DNA of 64,000 bases from JAXDMK01 sp963790325. GTDB lineage: Bacteria; Actinomycetota; Acidimicrobiia; Acidimicrobiales; AC-14. Shown piece after piece: positions 52,965 to 64,000 of this stretch. Where the stretch lies: assembly GCA_963790325.1 (NCBI GenBank), contig CAWBNY010000002.1, positions 496,001 through 560,000 on the forward strand. The letters run 5' to 3'. The notes beneath the pieces were generated by a model. That model was given only the letters and a program-made list of their open reading frames with translations, did no database searches and had not been told where the DNA came from. A program made the position numbers and the translations under genes. Each line of letters begins with the position of its first letter. Position 1 is the first letter of the stretch.

Positions 52965-55900
52965 TCATGTGCTGTAGCTGAAGACCGTCGGCTTCCAGGT
53001 CCCGACGCCGTAGTTGACCTTGAGCTTCACCTTGACGCTGAACTTCGCCGGGGGCAGGTAGGTGAAGGCGAACTCTCCACCGATGCCGCCGCTGATCCGG
53101 CCGCACTTGCCCCAGGCGCCCAGGTTGGCGGAGGCGCTGATGAACAGGAGGTTGGCCAGGCCCCGGATCGTGCCGCTGAAGCTGGCCGACAGCCTGTACT
53201 CCGCCCTGCAGATGTAGAAGGGCGCATAGATCTTCTTGCTGCCCGTCTTGTACATCCCCGCCGTCGCCTTGAAGTCCAGGTAGTTCCCGTTGGAGATGCT
53301 CCCGGTGACGTGGACGCTGCCGGGCAGACCCAGTGCATCCCTGGCGCTGACGTCGATCGTCAGCGAGTTCTGGCCGGGCTTGTTGTGGTAGTGGACGAGG
53401 GCGGTCGGGTTCCCGAGGACCCGGCCGATGGTGCCCTCCATCCGCATCGACGCGTCCAGGAAGAGGTTGCCGTTGGTGTACACGGCGATCTTGTTGGCGG
53501 TCCGGGCGAAGCCGGGCACGTCGAGTGTGACCGCGACCTCGACCCCACCCTCGCTCAGGCCGACCTGGCGCCAGATGCGGAAGGACCCGGTGCCGAAGTT
53601 GTAGCCGCCGGGAGTGACCGCGCCGTTCCCCCGCAGGTCGTAGGACATCCCGTACACCCCGGTGCGGCTGAAGCTGCCCTCGAAGGTGACGGCCGCCAGC
53701 TTCGGGACCGACCACCGGATGGCAGCGCGGATGTCGAGGCTCCCGCCCGACCGGGCGACGGTGAAGGACCCGCTGGGGAGGGAGAAGCCGTTGAGCTTGA
53801 TGGCGGCGGAGCCGGTGAGGCTGAAGTCGCCGTTGCTGGCGAAGGATCCGGCCACCTCGACCTTGCCGGCGATGTTCGTCGAAGCCGCCAGATCGGCCCA
53901 GAAGACGCCGTCCACATAGCCGATCGAGACCGCGGCCGACATCGAGAAGCCCCGGATGCCGAGGCCGAGGTTCCTGGCCGCGAAGCGGAAGTCGCCCTGG
54001 GACGCCTCAACCTCGTCGCCGTTCTGGTTCTCGATGGTGGTGGTCGACCCGCCGTCGGACGCCCAGACGATCGTGCCCGCCAGCGTCGGCGGGGAGCTGA
54101 GACCGAGGGCGGTCCCCAGCCTGGCCTGGAGGTCGAGGCCGGCGCCGGTGAGGTGGGCCGAGACCTGGGTGAGGCTGTGGCCGTCGACGTCCATGGTCCC
54201 GTCGATCGACACGGTCGGGAACTCGCCCCGTTGCAGCTCGAAGTGGCCGGTGCCGGTGATCGTGACGTGGTCGATGGGGATCAGGATGGAGGCGTCCCCG
54301 CTGGCGGACTCGATGCGCCCGTTGACGATCGTGAAGGCGAGGGCGACGTGCTGGGGCACTCCGAGCACGGCGATGTCGGCCTCGGCCGCGAGGTCGATGG
54401 TCACGAGTCCGGCCTGCTGCTCGAGGTGGAGGGTGATCAGCAGGCGGTCGATCGACAGGCCGCCGAGATCGGGAGAGCTGAAGGTCCCCTGGAGATCGAC
54501 GGTCGTTCCCGTCGGGGTCTTGGCGAACTCCCCTCGCACCGACGCCTCCACCCCGAAGACGGTGGCGTCGGCCGCGAACGAGATCTCGCGCTCGACCGCG
54601 CTCAGCAGGATGTGGAACTCGGCGCTCCGGAGCTGGAAGCCGTCGACGGAGATGTCGCCGATCGTGACCGTGGCGTCGAGCACGAACGGAGCCGGCCGCA
54701 CCGTGGCGTTGACCGTGACGTCGGTCCCGAGCACGGCCCCGTCGAACAGCAGCGACGCTCCCGGGACCAGGGTGTGGGGGCCGACGGTGCAGCCCGTCGG
54801 CGCCACGACGATGCTGAGGTGGCGGGCGGTGACGGCGCCGGCGTTGCCGAAGTCGACCACCGGCACGGTGGCCCCCGCCTGGCCGACCTCCATGCTGAAG
54901 CAGGCGTTCGGACCGCCGACGGAGGCGACCAGGACGATCGGTGTCCCGGCCACGAGCCCCATCGGCTCGACCCAGGCCCCGGGCAGGACGACGGTCCCTG
55001 CCAGCTGGACCTGGATGCCGGCGCCGATCGAGACACCGGCGGTGAGGTCCCGCACGATGAGTCCCGGGACCCCGAAGGCATCGGCCCAGTCGCCCTCGAC
55101 CGTGAGCGTGCCGGCCAGCCCGCCCCCGGGGCCGGGCTGGTAGGTGGCGGCGAAATCGACGGGGACCTGGCTCGGAGGGGTGGCCGCGTCGAACCCGGGC
55201 AGGCGCAGCTCGCCCCCCGCGCCGAGGCTGCTGGTGACGAAGCCGCCGGCCGACACCACGTGGAAGCTGACCCCGTCCAGCCGGTGGGCCACCCCGCCGA
55301 CGGCGAAGAGCTCCGTGTCGGCGGGAAGGTCGAAGGAGATCTGGAGGTCGAAGTCGGCCGTGGTCAGGTCGACCAGCCCGGCGACGGTGGCGCCGCCGGG
55401 GTTGAAGCCGATGAGGTCGGCGAACCAGGACGGGACGCCGGTCGTCGCCGCCAGGTAGATGGATCGGGCCGGCAACGGCACCTCGTCGGACCCCACCAGG
55501 ATCGTCGCCTCGTAGGTGGAGTAGACGATGCGGGCCTGGTCGAACTTGGGGGAACCCGGCGCCGGGTCCCACGTGCCGAGGGAGACGGACACGATCACGC
55601 CCGCGTCCGAGAGCTCGATGACGACCTCGACGGGTACGTCGAACACGACGGCGTTGCCTTGGAGGCTGATCTCGGTCGCCTCGCCGTCGCCCCCCGTCAT
55701 CGACAGCGTGACGCTCTCGACGACCAGGCCGTCGAAGGGTCGCAGCTCGGCGATGGCGGCGTTGAGCGAGAACGCGCCGGTTGCGAGGTCGAGGGTGCCG
55801 GCGACCTCGACGGTGGTGGGCGGGTCGTCGATGGAGACCGTGACCGCCCCGGTCGCCGACAGCTCGGTGGCGCACGGGCCCTCGCAGACCGAATGCACCT

Positions 55901-58900
55901 CGAACAGGAGGTCGGACAGGACGACCTCGGGTGCCAGCGACACCGAGGCGGCACCGATCTCGAGGTCGAAGGTGGTGGTCCCGCCCTCCCGGGCCAGGCG
56001 GCCGGCGACGGTGGGCGAACCGATGGTGAAGCCGTCGATCGGCGTCCACGACGGATCGCCCGCACCCGGGTCGATCGACAGCGTCGCCGCGTACGAGCGG
56101 GGATCGGCGAAGTCGAACGTGGCGGCCACCAGGAGCACGCCCCCGTCGGCGGTGATCGACAGCGCGCCCGAGCCGCTGAACACGGACCCGTCCCAGGCGA
56201 GGGTGGCCGACTCGAGGGTGACCCCCGGGCCCACCCCGACCGGCCCGGCCAGCGAGCCGCCCACGGCGATGTCGAAGGCGCCGTCGGCAGCCCGGGTCAG
56301 AGTGCCGGCGAAGTCGATGCCTGCGCCCTGGATCTCGACCAGACCGGTCGAGGTCAGCGAGAGCGAGAGGCTGCGATCCGTGCTGGCGGAGCCGTCGACG
56401 GTGAGCTTCGACGCCCCCTCGGGCGGCACCGGGAGGTCGTCGGGGACCGCCTCGGCCGCCCCGCCGCCCGCGTCCCATGCCACCGCCGCCAGGCCGAGGA
56501 CCTGGCCCTCGGCGGAGGACGAGAAGGCGAGCTTGGCGGCGGCCTCCCAGCCGCCGGGCAGGTCGAGGAAGGTCAGGCTGTCGGCGATCACCGCACCGGC
56601 CACGGTGAGGTCGGCGCCGTCGAGGCTGAAGGGGATGTGAAGCCCGGTGGTTACGACGCGGAAGTCCATCCCCGCCAGCTGGGCGTCGCCGGGGGCGGTG
56701 AGGGTGCCCCCGTCGAGGTCGATCCCGTCGGCATCGACGTGCACGTCGAGATCGACCACCCGCAGCCACTCGAACAGGTCGAGCGTGGCACCGGTCATGT
56801 CCAGGGTGGTCGACTCCGAGCACGTCCCCGGGGTCGTCGTGGCACCGGCGAACGTCAGCACCATCGCCGACCCCAACGAGAACGTGACCGGGTCGGAGCC
56901 GGCCGCCCCGGCCTCGCCCGCCATCTGGCACAGGAGCCCGGGCACCGCCACCTCGCCGAACGTGACGATGATCGCGGCGGTGGCGGTGATCCCGAAGGAG
57001 TCGGTGGCGGTGACGACGAAGCGCAGGTCGCCGCCACCGGTGGCGGGGGTCGTGATCTGCAGGGTGCCGCCGGCGACGGGGCCGCCGAGCACGTCGGGTC
57101 CCGCGGTCTGCTCCCATTCGAGGGTGACGTCGCCGTCGCCGCCGTCGGCGACGGCGTTCACGGTGATCTCGGCCGAGTTGGGGACGCTGGTGGAGCCCCC
57201 GGGCAGATCGGTCGTGACCACGAGGTCCGGCTCCGGGACGGGCCCGACGACGTCGCTGATGGCCGATCCGGACGTCGACCGCACGACGCGCCCCTCGCCG
57301 TCGAGGGCGAAGGAGGTCACGACGGCCCGCAGGTAGTGGTGGAAGTCGTCCGCATTGACGGTGTAGGTGGGGCCGACGGCGACGGTTTCGCAGCCGATGT
57401 TCTCCCCCGGGCACCGCTGCCACTGGGTCTCGATCTCGAACTCGAGGTTCCACGTGCCCGTGTCGGAGGTGAGCACCTGGCCGAGGACCGGCACTCCGAG
57501 GATGCGGGGCCCCTCCAGGTTCCTGGGGGTGGCCCGGTCGATGGCGACCCGGCCCAGATCGAACTCCCGCACCGTCTCGAAGGACTCGTCCAAACGCTGG
57601 CCGGTGACGATCATGCGCAGCACGGCGATGCGGTCCGCCTCCCGGGGCACGACCGACTCCTCGGTGCCGATGACGTCACAGGCCACGGGGTCGTAGGAGC
57701 CGGGCGGATCCTCGTCGCAGAGGAGCCACTCGTGCCTGACCTCCTCGGTCTGGGGGGGGTTGTCCGGCTGGGCGAACTCGTAGGTGCCGTTGTCGAGCAG
57801 CGTCAGCCGGGACCCGAGGGCCACGTACTCGAAGTAGCGGTGGACGCTCGGGTCGGTCGTCCAGGTCCACCACGGCGGGGGGGCGGCGGTGGCGAAGGCG
57901 ATCGTCGCCAGCGGGGCGGGGCTCGGGAACCGGGCCGCGGCCGGCCGGGTGTTGTCGGCCTGGTCCTCCCAGCCGGTCGATCCGCCGTCGGCGGCGACGG
58001 GCACGGGCTCGACCGTCACCTCGACGGTGGCGGTCGAGGTGGTGAAGCCGTCGGTGACGTCGAGGGCGAAGTGCAGCACGGTGGTGGCTTCGACCACGGG
58101 AGCGGCGAAGGTGGCGGTGGACGACTCGACCTGCGTCGCCCCGGGGGCAGCCCGGTCGAAGACGACGAGGGGCTCGCCGCCGGCGGGCACCTGCCGCCAC
58201 ACGTGGGAGGCGCCGACCGCCTCGCTGGCGCGCCCGTCGAGGAGCACCATCGGCTGGCGGCCACCGAAGGCCTGGTTGTGCACCTCGGTGGGCGACGCCG
58301 ACGCCCGCGCCACCAGCGGCGCCAGCACCGGCAGCTCGACCGTCGTGTCCACCGCCTCGCCCTCCCCGCTGGGGTCGACGTGGATGTGGGCCGGGCCACC
58401 GCGCACGGGCGGGGCGGAGGGTCCGCCGCCGACCGGCGACCCCAGCAGGCGGTCGAGGATGCTCCACAACCGCAGGACCGGGCCGGGACGGGCCCCGGCC
58501 TCGACTCCGACGACGATCGGGTCGAACCATTCGCCGGGGCCGACGTCGGTCCCGGTCGTGCAGATCAGATCGAACCCCCGCAGCCCGGCGGCGAAGGTGC
58601 TGCAGCCCCCTGGCAGGGGCCTGGAGGCGGAGACCCCCTCGGGGAGGTCGATCCCCACCTCGGCCCGGCTCACCCGATCCGATCCGGTGTTCTGGACCTC
58701 GATCGTCAGCTCGCCCGTCCGGCCCTGGAAGCGGGGCACCCGGCCGACCGTGGCGACCACCGAGAGGCCGGGGCCGGCGTCGGCGGCGGCGGCGGGATCG
58801 ATCACGACCAGCGGGATATCGAGGGCGGAGGACAGGTCGGGCGAGGTCGCCGGATCCTGGGCCGCGAGCGCGACCGGGACGTCCACCGGGCCGGGAGCGA

Positions 58901-60664
58901 ACCCGGCCGGCAGCGCGAGCTCGGCCCGAAGGCGGGGGAGGCTGGCGTCGAGCGGGATCGGGGTGGCGACGGTGAAGGTGCATCGCAGGGTCTCGTCGCC
59001 CTGACCAGGGTCGAGCATCCTCGCCAGGCGGAACAGCCGGTCGAGGAGCGACCCCACGCCACCGCCGGGGCCGCAGTCCCACGACGGCTCTCCGAGGTCG
59101 GTGGTGGTGGTCACGACCGTGCCCGGTGGGAGGGTGGCCGTCAGTACGAGCGCCGTGCCCGCGGCGATGGGCGAGCTGCCGTCGTTGATCGCGTCGAGTC
59201 CCACCGCGCCGGAGGTGCCGGGGAGGACTTCGATCGGGGCTCCGTCGGTGAGGGCGGCCTCGCCCGCGTCCCCGTACTGCCACAGGCGCAGGGCGATCCC
59301 GGCCGGGGGCGGCCCGTCGATCTGCACGTCGACGGCGCTCTGGTTGTCGCCCAGCCGGTCTGCGGGCTCGCCCGGGGTGGACGCGGCGAAGACGAGGGGT
59401 GTCGTCCCCACCGCGGCACCGGGTGTGACGCCGAGGGTCAGGGAGAGCCTGCTCGACGCGCTGTCCCCGAAGTGAGCGCTGCGCCCGCACTGCACGGTCG
59501 TCGGGTCCGGCGCGCACGTCCACCCGTCGTCCGAGGCGATCCCCGTCAGCAGGAAGCCAGCCGGCAGCTCCGCCCCGAGGATGACGTCGCTGGTCGGGTG
59601 GACGAGATTCGAGCCGAAGACGGTCAGGTCGACGGTGACCTCGCCCGGCGGCTCGAGGGCGGCGGGGTTCACGCCCGTCGCCAGCAGCCCGATCTCGGGC
59701 TGGGGGGAGCGACGACGATGGCGGTCTGGTCGGTCTCGACGACGGTGTTCGTGCCGCCGGAGGCGGGTGTGGCCGAGACCGTCCGGGTCCACGAGAGCTC
59801 CTCGCCCTCGGCCGTCAGCCCTCCGGGTGCCACGAAGTCGACCGCGAGCGGCGGGAGGGATTCGCCGGCGCCCACCTCCGACCCTTCCCACGCGCAGTTC
59901 GGCGTGCCGCCCCCGTCGGCGCACGACCAGCCCGATCCGGTCGCCGACCAGGCCGACGCGCCCGGGGGGAGGATCCCGGTGATCGTCGTCGGCGCGGCCG
60001 GACCCCCGAGCCCCGCCGGCCCGAGGTTGCGGATGCCGATGGACACCGTGTCGCCCTCGGACGGGTAGAAGATGCCGGGGAGATCGCTGGAGACGTCGAG
60101 CGCCAGCGACTGGCCCGCCGGCATCGGCGGGAAGGCGATGGTGGTGGCGGCGTCGGTGAGATCGGGCGGCGCGCCGTCACCGGGCGCGGTGACGTGGGCG
60201 TCGACGGTGAGGCCGGCGCCGACGTCGGCCGCGGGGTCGACGGCGACGACGAGCTCGCCGCCGACGATCTCCTCGCCCTCGAGCGGCGTGGGCGTGGCCG
60301 ACCCGCTGTCGACGAGGGTGCAGGTGGTGTCCGGACCAAGGGGGGAGCAGTCCCAGCCGTAGACGTCGTCGGGACTGGTGAAGGACTCCAGCGTGACCCC
60401 GGGGGGAACGGCCAGGGTGAGCTGGAGCGGAACGCCGGAGCTTCCGAGGCCCCCGTTGCCGATGCCGACGTCGGCGGTGGCCAGGCCCCCGGGCGCGACC
60501 GGAGACGCGTCGAAGGCCACGATCGCGATCGTGGCGTCGGAGGTCTGGGCGCGCGCGACCGACGGGTTCACCATCGTGATCACGCTGGCGACGAGCGCCA
60601 TGCAGATCGTGCCGCTCGTCAGCGCCCGTCCCCGCCTCTTCGGTCCCAGCCGGTCTTCGGTCAC
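52965..60664 (-). CDS. Giant secreted beta-rich protein (about 2566 aa), one frameshift
   Basis: GTG 60664 opens a signal peptide (TICMALVASVITMVNPSVAR, cleavage after ARA). The first frame reads DUF11-like repeat units to about residue 321. One base is missing from the G6 run at 59702-59707, and the second frame continues from QPEIGLLATGVNPAALEPPG to the C-terminus. Domains in order: DUF11-like modules (to about 700), PKD/Ig-like modules (VLLDGRASEAVGASHVWRQV; VVTTDLPGGSTSVPNSAEIT) near 750-1050, then about 1400 residues of repeating short beta strands ending near SVKVKLKVNYGVGTWKPTVF. No LPXTG motif or C-terminal helix is seen. Its role is unknown; a surface, matrix or lipid-bridging protein is possible. 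Confidence 0.72.
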
Positions 60665-60842
60665 TCCAGTGGCCCCCTTGAGACGACCCGTGCGAACAGA
60701 TCCCCCACGAGTTGCACGGTGTTGTCCGGTGCGAGGGACGGCAGCTGGGACCCTACGGTTCGGTGGTTATCGGGTTGTTATCGCCCCGCCCGCCGAACGG
60801 ACCGGTTCACGCCTGGGCAGTGAGGGGTGAGACGCTGCGGGG

Positions 60843-62132
60843 ATGGCCTCGCCGCGGGTAACGGATACCGGGCTCCTCCTCGGCGTCGACGTCGGGTCCT
60901 CGCGGACGAAGGTGATGCTGGTGGATGTGGCACGGGGGACCGAGGTCGGGACGATCTCGGCCGCGGGGCCCTTCACGGCCCGGGGTGGGCGGTCGGAAGC
61001 GAGTGTCGACTCGCTGCTCGACGTCGTCGGACGGACGCTGCGCAGGGCCGTGGGCAGCGCTGCGGGCCGGGTCGTGGGGGTGGGGGTTGCGGGGGTGGCC
61101 GAGAGCGGGGCGCCGACCGACGCCGACGGGCGAGCGTTGGCGCCCGTCATCGCCTGGCACGACCCTCGGGGCGATGCGACCGCGGCGCGGCTGCGGCAGG
61201 CCTTCGGCCGGGAGCTCGACCGGTCCCTGGGTCAACGCCTGCGCTACGTGGCCACCGTCGCCAAGCTCGGGTGGCTGGTCGAGCACGGGCTTCCCCCGCC
61301 GGCCCGATGGTTGGGCGTGCCGGAGCTCGTGCTCCGGGCGCTCACCGGGGCGGAGGCGACCGAGTGGTCGTTGGCCGCCCGCACCGGGTGCTTCGACGTC
61401 GGCCGGCGGGCGTGGCTACCCGAGGTGGCGGCCGCGGCCGGGTTCGACGTGGACGTGTTCCCTCCGGTGATGGCGGCGGGCGAGGTCATGGGTCGGGTGA
61501 CAGCCGACGGGGCGGCGTGGTCGGGGCTGCCGATCGGGGTGCCCGTGACGGTCGCCGGCCACGACCACCTGGTCGGGTTCGTGGGCAGCGGCGCCGGTCC
61601 CGACGACCTGGGCGACTCGGTCGGCACCGCGGAGACGGTCGTGGGCCGGTCCCCGGGGTTCCCCGGCGCGCTTCCGGGCCTGGCGGTCGGGCCGTTCCCC
61701 GGCGACGACGGGTGGGCGGTGATGACCAGCGCCGCCCGGGCCGGGCAGGCGATGGCGGAGACCGCCACCGCCCTCGGTCGGACGCCGTCCGAGCTCGACC
61801 GGTTGGCCGAAGGGGCCGACCTGCTCGACGCCCCCGGACTCGTCGAGAGCCTCCGCCGCCGGGAGCCACCGGTCCTGCCCGACGGCTCGCTCGGGGCGGT
61901 GTGGGCCACCCTCCTCGACGCCCTCGCCACCGAGACGGCCGCCGCCGCCGACCGGGTCACCGCCGCCGCCGCCCTCGGCCCCCGCCGGCGCCTCGTCGTG
62001 TTCGGTGGCGGCTCGGTGAGCCGGCCGTTGCTGGCAGCCAAGGCCCGCCGTGTCCCCATCCCGGTGGAGCGGGCGCCGGTGGTCGATGCGGTGGCAAGAG
62101 GCGCCGCCCTCCTCGCCCCGGCCAACTGGTGA
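60843..62132 (+). CDS. FGGY-family carbohydrate kinase
   Basis: 429 aa: LLLGVDVGSSRTKVMLVDVA (phosphate 1), VIAWHDPRGDATAARLRQAF, VTVAGHDHLVGFVGSGAGPD and, near the C-terminus, RRLVVFGGGSVSRPLLAAKA (adenosine motif GGGS). It is shorter than glycerol or xylulose kinases and lacks some motifs, so the sugar substrate cannot be named. ATG 60843. The last codons (PANW and stop) lie inside a tandem repeat. Divergent from the giant secreted protein gene. Confidence 0.83.
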   Translation: MASPRVTDTGLLLGVDVGSSRTKVMLVDVARGTEVGTISAAGPFTARGGRSEASVDSLLDVVGRTLRRAVGSAAGRVVGVGVAGVAESGAPTDADGRALAPVIAWHDPRGDATAARLRQAFGRELDRSLGQRLRYVATVAKLGWLVEHGLPPPARWLGVPELVLRALTGAEATEWSLAARTGCFDVGRRAWLPEVAAAAGFDVDVFPPVMAAGEVMGRVTADGAAWSGLPIGVPVTVAGHDHLVGFVGSGAGPDDLGDSVGTAETVVGRSPGFPGALPGLAVGPFPGDDGWAVMTSAARAGQAMAETATALGRTPSELDRLAEGADLLDAPGLVESLRRREPPVLPDGSLGAVWATLLDALATETAAAADRVTAAAALGPRRRLVVFGGGSVSRPLLAAKARRVPIPVERAPVVDAVARGAALLAPANW

Positions 62133-62234
62133 CGAGAACGGGGGTCCTGGCCCCCGGATCCGTCACCGGTTCGCCACCGCCGGCCAACTGGTGACGAAAT
62201 CCGGGGTCCTGGCCCCGGATCCGTCACCGGTTCG
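62118..62234. repeat. Two tandem 62-bp palindromic repeat units
   Basis: Unit 1 starts at 62118 and unit 2 at 62180; both begin CCGGCCAACTGGTGACG and end CGTCACCGGTTCG. Within each, GGTGACG pairs with CGTCACC and an inner G/C arm pairs around a TCCTGG loop. Unit 1 includes the kinase stop codon. It sits between the convergent kinase and radical SAM genes. Confidence 0.75.
62128..62228. terminator. Double hairpin, possible bidirectional terminator
   Basis: Hairpin 1 (62128-62167) has outer arms GGTGACG/CGTCACC and inner arms CGGGGG/CCCCCG. Hairpin 2 (62190-62228) has the same outer arms and inner arms ATCCGGGG/CCCCGGAT. Position between two converging genes suggests a terminator or a structural REP-like site; not proven. 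Confidence 0.45.
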
Positions 62235-62261
62235 GGACCGCCCGGCGGCCGGCGGCCGGCG

Positions 62262-63908
62262 CTACGTGTCGCTGTCGAGGACGGGGAGGCGCATGGCGAC
62301 GACCGCGGCCCGGCCCTTCTTCTTCTCCGGCTTGGGCGGGCGACGGATGAACCGGCGGGTGGCGCCCACGATGCCGAGCCGCCAGCAGTAGTAGCCGGCC
62401 CGGCCGGGCAGGACCGAGAAGTCCATCGACCGCAGGTGGTCGAGGACCCGCTTGAGCAGGTAGATCGACCGGAGGAAGGTCCCGACGCGGGGGTACATCC
62501 GCTGCGGTTCGGTGCTCGCCCGGGCCCGCTTGAGCATGCGGTCGAACAGCCACCGCGGCGGTCGCCACACCGCCAGCACGTAGAGGAGGAGGTTGGCGGC
62601 CCGGGGCGGCACGACCATGAAGCTCGACGAGATGTGCTCCACGTCGATGCCCCGCTCGATCATCTCCTTCTCCAGCTGGGTGTTGGGGATGACCTTCAGC
62701 GAGTAGATGTACAGGGTGTACGGCCGGTCCATGGTGTACAGCAGCTCGAGCGTGTCGACCACGTCCTGGCGGGTCTCGACCGGGTTGTCGACGATGATGT
62801 CGTACGCCGGCGGGATGTGGTATTTCGGTGAGAAGGAGGCGATCACCGAGCCCGCTTCCAGGATGCGGGCGGGGGGGGTGGGCCGCTTGTAGAAGTCGAG
62901 GATGGCCTGGCTGCCGCTCTGGATCCCCATCCGCACCCGGTTCATCCCCGCCCAGCTCAGGAGGTCGAACTTCTCCTGCTTCACGTAGTTGGGGATCACC
63001 CCGAACACGGTGAACGGGATGCCCAGCTCCTCCCGCCACAGCTCGGCGAACTCCTCCAGCTCCCGGTAGGGGATGGCCATGAAGCTGTCGTCGTGGAAGT
63101 TGACGTGGCTGACGAACGGGAAGCGCCGGCGGACGCTCTTGACCTCGTCGACCACGTACCGCGGGCTCGGGTGACGGACCTTCTTGTAGTTGGCGTCGTT
63201 GGCGATGAACTTCGTGTTGCCGCAGAACGAGCAGTGGAACGGGCAGCCGATCGACCACACCGTCTGGTAGCCGAGGCTGAAGTTGAGCACGTAGTCGTTC
63301 TTGACCAGGGGGACGAAGCCCTGGCCCTGGGCGTAGATCATCTCGCCGTCGGCCCCGTACTGGGGGAACGGGAGCGTGTCCATGTCGGCCGGCGTCATCA
63401 GCGGCAGGAAGTCGTTGCGGGTGATCCGGCTGCCCTGCTTGAACCAGAAGTTCCTGACGCCGGTGTGGTCCTGGCCGGCCACCAGCCTGTCGTAGAGCTC
63501 GTTGAAGGCGAACTCGCCTTCGCCGGTGCAGATGGCGTCGACCTCGGCCTCGATCGCGTTCTCGGGGTGGATGATCGGGTGGATGCCGCCCCAGACGATG
63601 AACGTGGACGGGTCGATCGTGCGCAGGCGGCCGATCACCTGGCGGGTGAGGTCGGAGTAGCCGGTCATCGACGAGAAGCCGACCAGGTCGTTGCCGGCCA
63701 GGGACTTGGCGATCTGGTCGACGTCGTCGGAGTCGAAGTCGCCCTTGGTGCCCATCTTGCCGGTGATGTTGTTCATCACACCCCGGAAGCGCTTGGTGGA
63801 CACGTACCACGACTCGGTGTCGGGATTTATCCGGGCGGCGTAACCCGCCATCTTGCGGAAGCCGCACGACGTGATTCCATCCTCAAGGCAAACCATTTTG
63901 ACGCGCAT
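62262..63908 (-). CDS. B12-binding-domain radical SAM protein
   Basis: 548 aa. The N-terminal cobalamin-binding-like part has LVGFSSMTGYSDLTRQVIGR, FIVWGGIHPIIHPENAIEAE and ICTGEGEFAFNELYDRLVAG. The radical SAM TIM barrel has WSIGCPFHCSFCGNTKFIAN (CxxxCxxC, 4Fe-4S), VNFHDDSFMAIPYRELEEFA, AGMNRVRMGIQSGSQAIL and DIIVDNPVETRQDVVDTLEL. This belongs to the large B12-radical SAM group that methylates or rearranges unactivated carbon in lipid, hopanoid or natural-product pathways. ATG 63908 is chosen; longer frames exist. Divergent from the partial gene at the window edge. Substrate unknown. Confidence 0.9.
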   Translation of the reverse strand: MRVKMVCLEDGITSCGFRKMAGYAARINPDTESWYVSTKRFRGVMNNITGKMGTKGDFDSDDVDQIAKSLAGNDLVGFSSMTGYSDLTRQVIGRLRTIDPSTFIVWGGIHPIIHPENAIEAEVDAICTGEGEFAFNELYDRLVAGQDHTGVRNFWFKQGSRITRNDFLPLMTPADMDTLPFPQYGADGEMIYAQGQGFVPLVKNDYVLNFSLGYQTVWSIGCPFHCSFCGNTKFIANDANYKKVRHPSPRYVVDEVKSVRRRFPFVSHVNFHDDSFMAIPYRELEEFAELWREELGIPFTVFGVIPNYVKQEKFDLLSWAGMNRVRMGIQSGSQAILDFYKRPTPPARILEAGSVIASFSPKYHIPPAYDIIVDNPVETRQDVVDTLELLYTMDRPYTLYIYSLKVIPNTQLEKEMIERGIDVEHISSSFMVVPPRAANLLLYVLAVWRPPRWLFDRMLKRARASTEPQRMYPRVGTFLRSIYLLKRVLDHLRSMDFSVLPGRAGYYCWRLGIVGATRRFIRRPPKPEKKKGRAAVVAMRLPVLDSDT

Positions 63909-63964
63909 TTGAGAATTCCTCGGGAACGCGGCGGTCCGAAGCACGCAGACTACCATCGGAGGGC

Positions 63965-64000
63965 GTGACGAACACCCACCGGGAGTACCAGCAGAACTAC
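63965..64000 (+). CDS. Start of a gene cut by the window edge
   Basis: GTG at 63965 opens MTNTHREYQQNY before the window ends. The position, divergent from the radical SAM gene, and the start suggest a real gene, but 12 codons do not identify it. Confidence 0.35.
   Translation, partial: MTNTHREYQQNY

Noticed and set aside
53310..60068. 2252-aa plus-strand ORF antisense to the giant secreted protein
   Set aside because: A GC-rich shadow with no start signal; the minus strand has the signal peptide and recognisable domains.
62118..62234. Integron attC sites
   Set aside because: The GCCAAC and GGTTCG edges recall attC core sites, but the right core does not fit GTTRRRY, and there is no integron integrase.

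Overview
The window is GC-rich chromosomal DNA (mostly around 70% by eye) from an actinobacterium, probably of the class Acidimicrobiia. That placement is inference. It rests on GTG/TTG starts, very large ATPase regulators, a mycothiol-type isomerase domain, threonine-rich single-pass membrane proteins, an eIF-2B-like protein and DUF4395/DUF2269 proteins. No rRNA, tRNA or CRISPR array was recognised.

Layout. (1) 1-2.5 kb: an ABC ATPase/FtsX-type export pair. (2) 2.7-11 kb: an accessory segment bounded by two decayed copies of one tyrosine recombinase in direct orientation. It holds a membrane protein, two TetR regulators, a mycothiol-isomerase-like/cupin/hemerythrin operon, a complete IS256-family element (7854-9302, inverted ends, 9-bp target duplication) and a broken YjbR gene. 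(3) 11.1-14.1 kb: a visibly AT-richer island with, all on the minus strand, an OLD-type ATPase-TOPRIM nuclease (frameshifted), a 119-aa orphan and a sigma-70-like factor coupled to it by an ATGA overlap. This is the best candidate for an undescribed, possibly defence-related, unit. (4) 14.7-20.8 kb: a hydrolase, a frameshifted NTPase regulator, a complete IS1595-family element (17888-19780, perfect 8-bp target duplication) carrying three small passenger genes, and an IS3-like wreck. (5) 20.8-26 kb: a 958-aa LuxR-type regulator followed by an MBL hydrolase and a RidA protein, then a toxin-antitoxin locus whose toxin is destroyed.

(6) 26-49 kb: a mostly ordinary chromosomal backbone. It holds two Thr-rich membrane paralogues with an MT0933-like protein, GlgX, a LOG-like protein, a secreted beta-propeller, two coiled-coil cell-wall hydrolases (M23 and NlpC/P60), FumC, a redoxin, DUF2269, eIF-2B-like, dienelactone-hydrolase-like, GT2, a degenerate ABC ATPase, a methyltransferase, an MBL protein, a flavin reductase, RmlC-like, thioredoxin/DUF4395, YfhO, a glutamine-amidotransferase-like hydrolase, an orphan SufB and GcvH. 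(7) 49.6-64 kb: a 1117-aa BTAD regulator, a giant (about 2570 aa) secreted beta-rich protein, an FGGY sugar kinase, a tandem hairpin repeat and a B12-type radical SAM protein, with the first codons of another gene at the right edge.

Two themes run through the window. Several genes are interrupted by single-base shifts at homopolymer runs, so some apparent pseudogenes may be sequence errors. Three backbone enzymes (ABC ATPase at 39.1 kb, DLH-like at 37.3 kb, MBL at 40.7 kb) keep their fold but lack signature catalytic residues.
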